DNA of 33,261 bases. It comes from Curtanaerobium respiraculi (GTDB lineage Bacteria; Actinomycetota; Coriobacteriia; Coriobacteriales; Eggerthellaceae). Every line of letters begins with the position of its first letter. Position 1 is the stretch's first letter. Below, piece by piece: positions 15,425 through 24,828 of this stretch. The position numbers were made by a program, and so were the translations under genes. The DNA is taken from assembly GCF_024609215.1 (NCBI RefSeq), contig NZ_JANIPD030000009.1:1-33261 (forward strand), in the 5' to 3' direction. The notes beneath the pieces were generated by a model, which saw nothing but the letters and a program-made list of their open reading frames with translations, searched no databases and had not been told where the DNA came from.

Positions 15425-16939
15425 ATGCAAGACGGGCTACCCCCGCGAGGCGATCGATACGACGGTCCTTCCTCTTCCGTGCAAGCTATCGCCAACTATG
15501 TAAGTGCATCAGCCATCATCATCGGCGCCTTCGAGATGGTCCCCCTCATCGTCCTGATCTGGAACCCCCAGGAAGTCCGCTACGCGCCCTATTTCATCGC
15601 TCCCTCGCTCATCGTGATGGTGCTGGCGTATCTGCTGCGCTTCACTCGAGCCGACAAGCGGGCTCGCACCTATCAGCTTACGGATAAGGAAGCTGCCGCT
15701 TGCACGTTCCTCATCTGGGTCATCGGCATCATCGCCTATTCTGCGCCCTTCGTACTGGCGGGCAGGCTCGGGCCCATCCAAGCTCTGTTCGAATCCACTA
15801 GCGGCCTTACCACAACGGGCCTGACCCTGATCGATCCCGATGGGTATCCGCACATCCTCCTACTGCATCGAAGCCTCATGCAATACATCGGAGGCGTAGG
15901 GCTGGTGCTCGTCCTGACGAGCGTCGTGGCCAACAACAGGAACCTGAAGGTGTACAACACCGAAGCGCATACCGACCGTCTACTTCCGGGCACCGTCGCC
16001 ACCGCCCGGGCGATATTGTGCATATACACCGCCATCGCCCTGATCGGCATCCTCGCCTATATCTTGACGGGCATGGATCCGTTCGATGCAGTGACCACGG
16101 CCTTGAGCGCCATATCGACAGGCGGTTTCTCGACGCATTCTTTTAGCATAGCCTTTTACGACAGCATCGCGGTCGAAGCAATCACCATCGTCTTGATGTT
16201 ACTCGGCTGTACGAACTTCCTTCTGCTCTTCCTCCTGCTGAGGAGGCGCTTCAGATCCGTTCTCACGCACATCGAGACACGCGCCATGTTCGGCGTAATC
16301 GTACTCTCCACGGTCGCGATAGCCTTGTTGTTCTGCCAATCGGACCAGATGACGTTCCTCCACGGATTGAGGCTGGCCTTGTTCCAAGTCATCTCCGTGC
16401 TGAGCTCATGCGGATATCAGACCATACCCAGCTTCTCCGACCTGGACTCGAGCATCATCCTCATCCTCATAGCGCTCATGTTTATCGGAGCCATGGCGGG
16501 CTCGACCGCAGGCGGCATAAAACTCTATCGCTTCATCATCGCCATGAAAGGACTGTTCTGGAATTTCCAGGAACGCTTCGGAGGATCGGACCAGGTGTAT
16601 TGCCACAGGATTGATAGGTTCGGCAAGCGCACGATCTGCACCGAGAAGGAGATCCGCGACGCGGAGGTGTACATCGTCACCTATGTCATGATATTCATGG
16701 TGGGATGCTTCATCTTCTCGCTATGCGGCGCGAGCATGCAGGAGGCGGCGTTCGACTTCGCCTCGTGCCTGGGCAATACTGGTGTTGGCAGCGGCTTCAT
16801 CGATTGCGATTCGGGCCCTGTCGAACTATGTGTAGCCAGTATCGGCATGCTGCTGGGAAGATTGGAGATCATCCCCGTTTTCGCGGGGATCGCGGTGCTG
16901 TCGGCGAACATGAGGAGGCAGGCGGGCTATGGGAAATAG
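15425..16939 (+). CDS. trkH: TrkH/KtrB-type potassium uptake membrane subunit
   Basis: A 504-residue polytopic protein. Four pore repeats carry the selectivity-filter signatures ESTSGLTTTGLT, LSAISTGGFSTH, VLSSCGYQT and LGNTGVGSG, and the C-terminal MLLGRLEIIPVF is diagnostic of TrkH. About ten membrane segments including pore helices. It forms the K+-conducting dimer, gated by the two TrkA-like proteins encoded just upstream. AGGAAGG lies seven bases before ATG 15425. Its 3' end overlaps the kinase gene by 11 bases, so K+ uptake and signalling are co-transcribed. Confidence 0.93.
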   Translation: MQDGLPPRGDRYDGPSSSVQAIANYVSASAIIIGAFEMVPLIVLIWNPQEVRYAPYFIAPSLIVMVLAYLLRFTRADKRARTYQLTDKEAAACTFLIWVIGIIAYSAPFVLAGRLGPIQALFESTSGLTTTGLTLIDPDGYPHILLLHRSLMQYIGGVGLVLVLTSVVANNRNLKVYNTEAHTDRLLPGTVATARAILCIYTAIALIGILAYILTGMDPFDAVTTALSAISTGGFSTHSFSIAFYDSIAVEAITIVLMLLGCTNFLLLFLLLRRRFRSVLTHIETRAMFGVIVLSTVAIALLFCQSDQMTFLHGLRLALFQVISVLSSCGYQTIPSFSDLDSSIILILIALMFIGAMAGSTAGGIKLYRFIIAMKGLFWNFQERFGGSDQVYCHRIDRFGKRTICTEKEIRDAEVYIVTYVMIFMVGCFIFSLCGASMQEAAFDFASCLGNTGVGSGFIDCDSGPVELCVASIGMLLGRLEIIPVFAGIAVLSANMRRQAGYGK

Positions 16940-18386
16940 CGTCAAGGGGAGGCTGCGCAACATCCTCGTCCTCATACTCATCTATCTGGCCGGGATGCTC
17001 GCCGTGTTCGGACTTTCCGTCATGGGCGTGAGCGCACTCGTCATCTTCCCCGTGTTCATACTGGGCATCCTCATCGACAGCCTCGAATTCGATTCGGGGA
17101 TATACGGAGCCGTCCTGGGAGTCCTCTACCTCCTCTCGTATGACCTGCTGTTCACCTATCCCTATTACCAGTTCAAGGTGTTCAGCAGGGACGATCTGAC
17201 GGCGCTCGTCATCTTCCTCGCGGTCGCGCTCATCATGAACGTGGTCACGCTCCGTATGAAACACCAGGTGGAGGTCGCCGAACGCAACGAGCTCGCCATA
17301 GGCCGCCTGAACAGGCTGAGCACGAGTCTCATCGATAGTACCTCCGCGGAAGGTGCATGCGAGACCTCGCAAGCGTTTCTCAGCGAGACTCTCGGACGGA
17401 CGGTGAACATCATCCTCGGGGAGCCGGGAGCGGATTCCGAGCAGGAAGCCCGCGATTGCTATTTCCTCGGACATCCGACCGGTCATGGTGAACCAGGCCA
17501 TAGCGACACCAAGGCAAGATACCTGCCATTACGCATCAAGAACACGATGTACGGCGTGGTCGCGTTGGATTGTGCTTCCGGGGGACTGGATAAAGCCGAA
17601 GAGTCGTTTTTGAGCTCGGTGCTCGCCCAGACGATGATTGCAGTCGAGCGTATCGACCTCGAAGATCAGCATCGGCAGAAGGAGATCGAAGAGGAGGGCG
17701 AACGGTTCAAGTCCCTGCTGCTGCAAAGCGTCTCCCACGATCTGCGCACGCCGTTGACCTGTATCGCCGGGAATGCGGGGATCCTTCTCACCGACACCGA
17801 TATCACTCCCGAAACCCGCAAGAAGCTGTTGCAGTCCATCCGAGATGACGCCCTGTGGCTCGATGACATGATCGAGAACCTGCTTTTCATGTCGCGCATG
17901 CAGGATGAAGGCATTACCCTTAAGAAAGGTCCCGAAATCGTGGATGATATCGTGGGTATGGCACTTGAGGAAATGGACAGACGAAAGGGCGACCATCGGA
18001 TCGATGTCTCGCTGCCTGACGGCATCGTGATCGCGGACATGAACGGTCGATTGATTACTCGCGTCCTCGTTAATCTAATCGATAACGCCATAAAGCATTC
18101 GAACCCCGGTTCTGCCATCGACGTTTCCGCATGCAGGGTTGAGAACAACGTCCGTTTCTCCATCGCCGATCATGGGGAAGGCATCTCTGAAGAGAGCATC
18201 ACCCGGCTGTTCACCCCGTTTTACACCGAGAGTTGAGAAGGCATAAGCAGGGCCGGCATGGGGCTAGGCCTAAGCATCTGCAAGGCCATCGTCGAAGCCC
18301 ACGATGGCGCCATCCGTGCATATAACAATGCATACGGTGGGGCGACTTTCGAATTCACGATACCGATGCAGGAGGAGCAAGCATGA
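16929..18386 (+). pseudogene. KdpD-like sensor histidine kinase with in-frame TGA in the ATPase domain
   Basis: It corresponds to the C-terminal half of KdpD: a DUF4118 four-helix membrane domain (about 10-110, including SYDLLFTYPYYQFKVFS), a GAF-like region (130-240), HisKA with phospho-acceptor His270 in SVSHDLRTPLT, and HATPase with N-box VLVNLIDNAIKHS and G1 IADHGEGIS. The KdpD N-terminal KdpD/USP domains are absent. TGA at 18234-18236 stops it after FTPFYTES (435 residues), but the same frame continues [20 protein letters not shown] to TGA 18384-18386, supplying the missing G2 box. The full 485-codon frame ends in an ATGA overlap with the response regulator. The truncated product should bind ATP poorly. 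CGA (Arg) is the likeliest ancestral codon. Confidence 0.85.
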
Positions 18387-19096
18387 CGCCCGCGGCAGAT
18401 ATACTGATTATCGAAGACGACGATGGCATCTGCGAGATGCTCCAGATCCTCCTTTCGTCCAATGGATACTCGGTGACTTCGGCTCATAGCGGCAGCGCCG
18501 GCATCAGATTGGCCCGCATCCACCGCCCTGGACTGATATTGCTCGATTTGAGACTTCCCGATGCCGATGGCATCGACCTCCTCGAGCGGGAGGGCATCCT
18601 AGCCCAGACTCCCGTCATCGTCGTCTCCGCAAACGGGTTAGAGGAAAAGAAGGTACGTGCGCTCGACGCGGGGGCCGACGATTTCGTGGTGAAGCCCTTC
18701 AGCAACGAAGAACTTCTGGCTCGCATACGTGCTGCCCTACGGCGAAGGGATTCGGCATCCCTGCAGGCCGCTCGTACGCTCTATCGCTGCGATGGCCTCG
18801 TGCTCGACAAGAGGACGAGGGAGATAACCCTGGACGGATCGTCGATACACCTGACGCCCCATGAATACGGTCTGCTGACGATGCTCATGGAAAGTTCCGA
18901 TGGGATCGTGACCCTCCATGCGCTGCAACGTCGGGTCTGGGGCTATCCGACGACCGATAACTACAAGACGCTCCGTGTGGCGATGTCGTCGCTACGCAGG
19001 AAATTGAAGGAGCGCTCGTCCAGTCCCCGCTTCATCAAGACGGAAGTCGGGGTCGGCTACCGTTTCCTCATGGATGTGGAGAGTCGCGATTCTTAA
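18383..19096 (+). CDS. kdpE: KdpE-like OmpR-family response regulator
   Basis: A 237-residue protein with a receiver domain (acidic pocket EDDDG, phospho-acceptor Asp55 in LLDLRLPD, Ser/Thr switch in VIVVSAN, Lys105 in DDFVVKPFS) and a C-terminal OmpR/PhoB winged helix ([20 protein letters not shown], then [13 protein letters not shown] and EVGVGYRF). It is the cognate partner of the KdpD-like kinase it overlaps by ATGA. KdpE normally activates kdpFABC in low K+; here no kdpFABC genes are visible and a KdpE-like repeat precedes the trk operon. Intact, so it may work from another phosphodonor, or constitutively unphosphorylated if its kinase is dead. Confidence 0.88.
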   Translation: MTPAADILIIEDDDGICEMLQILLSSNGYSVTSAHSGSAGIRLARIHRPGLILLDLRLPDADGIDLLEREGILAQTPVIVVSANGLEEKKVRALDAGADDFVVKPFSNEELLARIRAALRRRDSASLQAARTLYRCDGLVLDKRTREITLDGSSIHLTPHEYGLLTMLMESSDGIVTLHALQRRVWGYPTTDNYKTLRVAMSSLRRKLKERSSSPRFIKTEVGVGYRFLMDVESRDS

Positions 19097-19188
19097 GAAC
19101 TCCAAACGTTATCCAGTTGGAGGGAAAGGATCACAGGACGCTCCTTTCCGCGTGGTAAGGAATGTGTTTTCGAGAAAGGATCGAAGTC

Positions 19189-19782
19189 ATGAACTCTACA
19201 GGAAATAAAGGCGGGATTCTCAGGGCGCTCGCTATCGATGGCACCATCATGGCCGCGCTGGCCATCGTCATGGGCATCATCTTTGTAGCAGTGCCCGTCT
19301 CGTCGGGCGTTGCCATCTGCATAGTCTCGGGCGTTCTCCTCATATGCGCCGGGGCTGCGGCCATGGCGGGCGTATTCATCTACGGGCCGATTCTCGCCGG
19401 GTACTCAATGGCCATGGGGATCGTCCTGGCCATGTGCGGTCTGCTATGCATCGTCCAACCGTCGTTGGTGATGGGCCTCCTGACGGTCATCTTCGGCATC
19501 TTCATCGTCATCGATGCAGGCACGTCTCTCGCTGACGGCATCCACTGCATCCGCCGCAAGGTCCAGGGCGGCGTGCCGCTGACGGTGTTTTCCGCCATCC
19601 TCTTGGCCCTTGGCGTTCTGATCATGCTCGGCCCGATAGAGACCGTGGTGGTGTTCCTCGGTTGGATCCTCATCATCAACGGCGTCTTCGACATCGTCAC
19701 CATGGTGGTGTTCGGCAAGCGCGTCCGTGAGGCGAAGAGGGCCTTCGGCACGGATGACATCATCGACCTGGGCGAGCAATAA
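19189..19782 (+). CDS. HdeD-family (DUF308) membrane protein
   Basis: 197 residues from ATG 19189, preceded by GAAAGGATCGAAGTC; the open frame reaches upstream to ATG 19162, but that start lacks the ribosome site. Six hydrophobic segments in three pairs (e.g. TIMAALAIVMGIIFVAVPV, AICIVSGVLLICAGAAAMAG, VVVFLGWILIINGVFDIVTM) and a charged tail (KRVREAKRAFGTDDIIDLGE) match the HdeD/DUF308 family. E. coli HdeD is linked to acid resistance, but most members have no known role. An ABC1/UbiB-like gene follows 29 bases on and is probably co-transcribed. Short imperfect dyads (CTCCAA/TTGGAG; GAAAGGA/TCCTTTC) lie upstream between 19100 and 19150. Confidence 0.8.
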   Translation: MNSTGNKGGILRALAIDGTIMAALAIVMGIIFVAVPVSSGVAICIVSGVLLICAGAAAMAGVFIYGPILAGYSMAMGIVLAMCGLLCIVQPSLVMGLLTVIFGIFIVIDAGTSLADGIHCIRRKVQGGVPLTVFSAILLALGVLIMLGPIETVVVFLGWILIINGVFDIVTMVVFGKRVREAKRAFGTDDIIDLGEQ

Positions 19783-19811
19783 GGGCGTATAGCCGAGGAA
19801 GGAGCTCGACC

Positions 19812-21441
19812 ATGGCAACGTTTGCCGAGACGATGAAGGCTGCCAGGGCGCACCACGCGACGGGAGATCCGAAGCGCGAGGGAAAGAGGTTCAGGGAGGT
19901 CCTGTCCATCCTGAGAAAACACGACCTGAAGGACGGCATCTCCCCCGAGGCGGCGGTTGCGGTTCTGCAGGAGCTGGGACCGACCTTCGTGAAGCTGGGG
20001 CAAATCGCCTCCACCCATCCCGACATGCTGCCCATGGAGTATTGCGAGGTCCTCGGATCCCTTAGGTCGAACGCATCGCCCTTGGGAATGGACGAGGTGC
20101 GCCACCAGATCGAATCCGAGCTTGAACGCCCCCCTGGAAGAGGTGTTCCCGGAGTTCGATGTAGTTGCGCTGGGCTCCGCCTCCATCGCCCAGGTGCATA
20201 AGGCGAAGCTTGCCGATGGTACCGCTGTGGCGGTCAAGGTCAGAAGGCCCGGCGTCGTGGAAACCGTCACCGAGGACTTAGCCATCATGGAACGCGTCGC
20301 CGAGCTGTACAGCTTGGTTAAGGGAGAAGGCGGACAGATATCCCTGCAGGACCTGGTCTCCGAAATGGTGAAAACGTCAACTTTGGAGCTGGACTTCCTC
20401 AACGAGGCGGACAGCATCGAACGCTTCGCGGCGAACTGCGAGGGCAGGACACACATGACGTGCCCCAAGTGCTATCGCGAGCTGTGCACGTCGGCGATAC
20501 TTGTAGAGGGTCTCGTGGAATCCCCGAGCGTCGAGCACTTAGAAGAAGTGGACGCCCAAGAGGTTGACAGGAAGACGCTCGCGTACGGGATCGCCCACAA
20601 CTACATGCAGCAGATCATGGAAGACGGGTTCTTCCACGCCGACCCACACGCAGGCAACATAGCAGTCGGCTCCGACGGCACCATAACCTGGATGGACTTC
20701 GGCATGATGGGCGAGATCACGAAGTCGCAGAGAGCGGTGCTCAAGGAGGCCGTATCGGCGCTCGGCCGTGAGGATTCCTACTCGCTCAAGCGCGCGATGC
20801 TCAAGATGGCGGTGCCAACGAAGCATGTCGACCAGTCGGATTTGCTGGTGCTCTGCGACGACCTCGTCGACAGATTCATAGATACAGACCTGGAGTCCTT
20901 CGACACCGGCGCCCTCATGGAGGCCGTGGTTTCCGGCCTCCAGGGCCGCGGCCTCAAGGTCGAACCCTACCTGAGCAACCTCTCGCGTGGCCTCGTCACC
21001 CTGGAAGGCACCATAAACCTCATATGTCCCCAGCTCAACATCATGAACGTCGTGCGGGACTACATAGTCTCCACGTTCAGCATCGAGGAGGGGGCGCGGA
21101 AGGCCCGTCGGCTTGCAGGCTGGAGCATCGAAGGCGCCGAGGCGCTTGCCGACCTGCCGGCCAAAGCGGTGGACACCCTCGACATGGTTCAGAAAGGCCA
21201 AGTAAGGCTCCAGCTGGACCTACCGCTTACCAAGTCTCTGGACAAGGAGATACGCGGCGTCGGCGCGGTGCTCGCGCTTTCCTTCATCGCAGCGGCCATC
21301 GTCGTAGGCGCCTGCATACTGGGAGCCAGCGGACGCGGGCTCTATATAGGCGGGGTGTCCCTCGAAGGCAGCTTCGGTCTAATCCTGGGAGCCGCAATGC
21401 TCGTGTTCGTGTTCGTGAAGAGTTGGAAATACCTCAAGTGA
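19812..21441 (+). pseudogene. UbiB/ABC1 atypical kinase-like protein, frameshifted
   Basis: The first frame (19812 to about 20134) holds the N-terminal KxGQ motif (FVKLGQIASTHPDMLP); it shifts at a C6 run (20129-20134) and the rest continues in another frame to 21441. The second part carries GSASIAQVHKA (Ala/Ser-rich loop), VAVKVRRPGV, ELDFLNEAD, GFFHADPHAGNIA and DFGMMG, all hallmarks of UbiB, and ends in two membrane helices (VLALSFIAAAIVVGACILG; FGLILGAAMLVFVFV). Deleting one C restores ESELERPLEEVFPEFD. Intact family members are membrane ATPases that assist quinone and lipid biology. It could be a sequencing error, a slippage site or a true pseudogene. AGGAAGGAG precedes ATG 19812. Confidence 0.82.
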
Positions 21442-21566
21442 GCAGGCAGGGACAAAAACCCGGTGAAGCTCCCGCCGATGACTTGGATTGGCGGCTTCAT
21501 CTGGGCACATGCTCGAATTGAGATCGCCGATCAGGGCGCGCCTCTAGGTTCAGATCGCTCTGTCAG

Positions 21567-21592
21567 GGACGGCAGTCCTTCGGGGTCCGTCC
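21567..21592 (+). terminator. UUCG-loop hairpin downstream of ubiB-like gene
   Basis: GGACGG (21567-21572) pairs with CCGTCC (21587-21592) around an inner CC-TTCG-GG tetraloop with a small internal bulge. It has no T run. Plausible weak terminator or 3' stabiliser for the plus-strand operon. Confidence 0.35.
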
Positions 21593-21676
21593 GTTCTTCG
21601 GATATTTCTCTCCATGAGGGGGCCGAACGTTCGCCCGTCGTTTTTCACGGCCGTGGTTCCTTGCGCTTTGTATCCG

Positions 21677-21729
21677 CCCCCTCCGCAGGCCCTGCGCGGT
21701 GAGGTGCCGCGCAGGGCCTGCGGAGGGGG
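21677..21729. repeat. Perfect 23-bp inverted repeat with 7-base loop
   Basis: Arms 21677-21699 and 21707-21729 are exact reverse complements (starting CCCCCTCCGCAGG and ending CCTGCGGAGGGGG) around TGAGGTG. It lies between convergent genes in a 446-base gene-free interval (21442-21887). It is symmetrical and has no T run on either side, so it resembles a REP-like intergenic palindrome or a bidirectional transcription barrier more than an ordinary terminator. Confidence 0.7.
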
Positions 21730-21800
21730 TCGGCGCGGATGAGTCCGATTCAATTCGATGTGCGTTTAGCTCTTCCGGCCGCGCCTGGAACCAGTTAACC

Positions 21801-21831
21801 AAAAACCCTCCCGGCCGTAGGCGGGGAGGGT
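21801..21831 (-). terminator. Intrinsic terminator of the MFS gene
   Basis: On the minus strand ACCCTCCC (21831-21824) pairs with GGGAGGGT (21812-21805), followed by TTTT and GG. It lies about 57 bases after the MFS stop codon. Confidence 0.75.
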
Positions 21832-21887
21832 CCGTTCAGACTCCCTAGAAGCGCTGATTAATTGGGCTTCCGCTAGCTCGAAGATGG

Positions 21888-23300
21888 CTACTCGTTCGCC
21901 AGCGCCTCGGCCTCCTCTTCAAGCTCCTCAAGCGACTTTTGCGCTGAGTTAATGCCGAACAGCAACGCGAACAAAGCCGGGATGAAGTACCACAGCGCGT
22001 TCACGATATTGACGCCCAGATACCCGCTGGCAAGATAGGTTGCCGGAACGGTAAGGGTTACGGGTACGGCCACAAGACGAGCAGAACCGAATACCAAGCC
22101 GGTGGCGTTGGAACGGATCTTGGTCGGGAAGCTCTCCGCCAAATACGTCCACATAAGCGTCATGGTGCCGCCAGAGAACAAAGCGCGCAGGATGCCGAGC
22201 ACAACCAGGAAGATCGTGATGAGGATAGAGCCGTTCACAGCGTAGGCATCAGCCATCGGACCAGTCACGATGCCGGTGATAACGCAGGTGACACCAGCGA
22301 TGCATGCCATGATGATGATCGGTATCCTACGACCGCCCTTATCGGAGAAGAACGAGACGGCGACATCGCCGAGGGGGGTTCCGATAACGCCGAATGCACT
22401 GATGATAAGCACGATGCTGTACGGCAGCCCCAGATCGACCATGAAGGTCACGCCATAGCTCGCCAGGTAGAAAACACCGAGCGTCGCGCCCCATGAAAGG
22501 ACTGTGACTACAATGGTCTGCTTACGCAGGGACGAGCCGAACATCATCTTGATGGTCTTGCCCATGGAAACGGTTTTCTCCTCGGTGAACCTCGAGGCCT
22601 GAACGCTCAGATCGCAGGGCTGTTCGGTGCATTCGGAAACGATCGCTTCTGCCTCGTCGACACGCCCGCGCATAACCAGCCATCGCAGAGACTCCCTCAA
22701 CCATTTGAGACCGATCGGAAGTATGATGATGCCGATGCAGCCGACGAGAAAACATGCACGCCATCCGCCATCTCCCAAAGTATCGAGCATTGCGGTCGTG
22801 AATAGGGCGCCGAACGGAATGCCCAGCGTACCACAGGAGATGGAAAGCGCCTGATATTTGCCGCGTGAAGTGGAGGGAAGCATCTCGGACATGTAGACCA
22901 TTGCTACGGTAACCATGCCGAGCGTTCCAAAACCGGTAAGGAAGCGGCACAGCATGAACACCGCAAAACTTGACGTCACGGTGTTTATGAACGAGGCGAT
23001 CGAGAACATCGTGACCAGAATGAGCAACGAGTTTTTACGGCCGAGCTTCGTACCCATCCAACCACCGAGAAAGCCACCCAGGCACATGCCCAGAAACGTC
23101 AGCGAGTTCATTTGGGCGATCTGGTCAAGCGTAAAGTTCAGTGTGGTCATAATCGCCGGAGTAATGTAGCCGAACATCTGCATGTTCATCTGATCGAAGA
23201 AGTAACACACCGCCGCAATCCACAGGAAATGCTTGTGCGGCTTGCTCAGCTTCACCATCCCGTCGAAATAATTGTTACCATTTGCTGCATTCTCTTCCAT
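21888..23300 (-). CDS. MFS transporter, sugar/aromatic-acid-type
   Basis: 470 residues from ATG 23300 (GGAGAG upstream; TTG 23315 is an unlikely extension). Twelve hydrophobic segments; the loop 2-3 motif GGWMGTKLGRKNSLLI is the classic MFS signature, repeated in the second half (SDKGGRRIP). CRFLTGFGTLGMVTVAMVYM, SEMLPSTSRGK and AESFPTKIRSNATG fit the sugar-porter/AAHS branch. A charged C-terminal tail (EELEEEAEALANE) is present. Substrate unknown. The preceding small membrane protein gene is co-oriented, and a LysR regulator is divergent, implying ligand-controlled expression. Confidence 0.88.
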   Translation of the reverse strand: MEENAANGNNYFDGMVKLSKPHKHFLWIAAVCYFFDQMNMQMFGYITPAIMTTLNFTLDQIAQMNSLTFLGMCLGGFLGGWMGTKLGRKNSLLILVTMFSIASFINTVTSSFAVFMLCRFLTGFGTLGMVTVAMVYMSEMLPSTSRGKYQALSISCGTLGIPFGALFTTAMLDTLGDGGWRACFLVGCIGIIILPIGLKWLRESLRWLVMRGRVDEAEAIVSECTEQPCDLSVQASRFTEEKTVSMGKTIKMMFGSSLRKQTIVVTVLSWGATLGVFYLASYGVTFMVDLGLPYSIVLIISAFGVIGTPLGDVAVSFFSDKGGRRIPIIIMACIAGVTCVITGIVTGPMADAYAVNGSILITIFLVVLGILRALFSGGTMTLMWTYLAESFPTKIRSNATGLVFGSARLVAVPVTLTVPATYLASGYLGVNIVNALWYFIPALFALLFGINSAQKSLEELEEEAEALANE

Positions 23301-23376
23301 AAACAATCTCTCCAATCGTCAGTCTTATCTCTGATATTTCCGCTTTCGCTTAAACAAAAACTCGTTCCATCACGCG

Positions 23377-23796
23377 CTACCACACATGCATGGCAAAGCC
23401 CTGCAGCACCAATAAGGTGGCGAACGCTATGAATAGAAAAGAGATCACAATCAAAACGGCCAACCGTTTTCGATACACCGCGCACGGATTAAACAAGCAC
23501 TTCTTGGTTTGGTCGTTATAAACAATGAGGTAATCGCGTTTTTCCCGAACTGCCGCACTTTCCTCCAGCGTTGCGTGTGCCGAACATCTTATGGGCGTGC
23601 CATTCAAGAAAAACGAGAAGAACAGCTCGTGACAATCGCCTTGTTCTACGATCTTGGTTACCGTCGCCTTCACGTGGTAGCCCTCCGGCCGCCGCACATT
23701 TTCGAGATGCTGGACGTAAAAGACCCCGCCAAGGGCGGCAGCGCCCAACAGATAGCTGATTGCGCACAATCCGATGTAAACCGACAAACAGTCCAC
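23377..23796 (-). CDS. Hypothetical membrane protein with two transmembrane helices
   Basis: About 139 residues from a tentative GTG 23796. Helix 1 GLCAISYLLGAAALGGVFYV, a soluble part of about 70 residues with VKATVTKIVEQGDCHELFFS and DYLIVYNDQTKKCLFNP, then helix 2 LAVLIVISFLFIAFATLLVL. The topology and the YNDQTKKCLFNP motif resemble DUF3592-type proteins. The strong GAGGAGG at about 23825-23831 is too far from any in-frame ATG; TTG 23787 is another option, and the longer frame to 23928 would run through the LysR promoter. The gene lies 76 bases upstream of the MFS gene, probably in the same transcript. Function unknown. Confidence 0.6.
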   Translation of the reverse strand: MDCLSVYIGLCAISYLLGAAALGGVFYVQHLENVRRPEGYHVKATVTKIVEQGDCHELFFSFFLNGTPIRCSAHATLEESAAVREKRDYLIVYNDQTKKCLFNPCAVYRKRLAVLIVISFLFIAFATLLVLQGFAMHVW

Positions 23797-23843
23797 CCCC
23801 TTCTCATCGTTTTCCCTTGAAATACCTCCTCGCTCTTGATGTA

Positions 23844-23867
23844 AAATGGAACGGATTTTTACCATTT
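23844..23867. promoter_or_regulatory. Candidate LysR operator in the divergent promoter
   Basis: AAATGG (23844-23849) and CCATTT (23862-23867) form an inverted repeat with a 12-base AT-rich centre, between the divergent LysR and small-membrane-protein/MFS genes. Position and size suit a LysR-type regulator controlling itself and the transporter. Confidence 0.4.
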
Positions 23868-23907
23868 CACTGCAGTCGGATGCATTTTCGCGAGAACCGA
23901 GCACCCC

Positions 23908-24816
23908 ATGAACGTTGAACAACTTCAATACATATGCGCTGTCGCAGAATGCGACTCCATCACCGCTGCGGCGAAAAAGCTCTACGTCACGCAGCAGACC
24001 ATCAGCAAGGCTGTTGCTAAGCTTGAGCGGGAACTCGGCGTTCAGTTGCTCAACCGAGATCGCAAAGGCATCTCGCTTACCGAAAGCGGCGAGCTGTTCG
24101 TGCTGAAGGCCAACAAGATTCTCGTCGAGCTCGAAGACCTGTACTCAATCAACCCGCTTTTATGCGACGACGAAGATTTTTGCGGCGCAGCGACGATATA
24201 CTGCTCGAACTACTTCACCTACCGCGTGGCGCCGAAGTTCATAACATATTTCTCCGATCGCTATCCCAACGTCCAATTGCATTTTGTCGAGCTCCCCGCA
24301 AAAGATGCTCTCTCCCTTTTGCTTGAAAAGGACCGCCTGGGCTTTATCACCACCATTGAAGATTTTCCATCTGTATCGCAAACGGCAGGCGGCATCGCTC
24401 AGTTCAAGACCATCACGGTCTACGACGACCAAATCATGCTGCTTTGCTGCACCAGCCATCCACTTGCTCAACAGGATCAGGTGGACCTCAAAGATCTCGC
24501 CGATTACGCCTTGCTGCTTAGCTCTAACCCCGGAATCGAGGATTTTTTCGCCAAGCAATACAAGATGAAGCTCAACGTGCTCATGTACTCAGCCAACATG
24601 CTTTCAAGTATCGAAGTCATTCGCGCCGGTTCGGGTATCGGACTGATTACCCACAGCACCATAGCCAATTCAAACCTGCCCAACGATGTGGCGATCATTC
24701 CTATCGCTCAGAAACCTTCGGCTAAGAGTCACTTCGTATACCTCAAAAACCATGAGCTCACGCCCTTGGAACGGGAAGTGGTCAAGCAATCTTCGCGCAT
24801 CCTGTCGAACTTCTGA
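23908..24816 (+). CDS. LysR-family transcriptional regulator
   Basis: 302 residues. The N-terminal winged HTH is typical (MNVEQLQYICAVAECDSITA, KKLYVTQQTISKAVAKLERE, LLNRDRKGISLTESGELF), followed by a periplasmic-binding-protein-like effector domain (FITYFSDRYPNVQLHFVE; FKTITVYDDQIMLLCCTSHP; IRAGSGIGLITHSTI). It probably controls the divergent membrane protein/MFS pair in response to the transported compound. Only 12 bases separate its stop from the convergent zinc-ribbon gene and no terminator is visible there, so its transcript should run antisense into that operon. Confidence 0.92.
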   Translation: MNVEQLQYICAVAECDSITAAAKKLYVTQQTISKAVAKLERELGVQLLNRDRKGISLTESGELFVLKANKILVELEDLYSINPLLCDDEDFCGAATIYCSNYFTYRVAPKFITYFSDRYPNVQLHFVELPAKDALSLLLEKDRLGFITTIEDFPSVSQTAGGIAQFKTITVYDDQIMLLCCTSHPLAQQDQVDLKDLADYALLLSSNPGIEDFFAKQYKMKLNVLMYSANMLSSIEVIRAGSGIGLITHSTIANSNLPNDVAIIPIAQKPSAKSHFVYLKNHELTPLEREVVKQSSRILSNF

Positions 24817-24828
24817 TCAACGCACCGT

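Noticed and set aside
18234-18236. TGA as a recoded (selenocysteine or tryptophan) codon
   Set aside because: The position is in a variable, non-catalytic loop of the kinase domain; no selenocysteine stem-loop was noticed and other genes in the window end normally at TGA.
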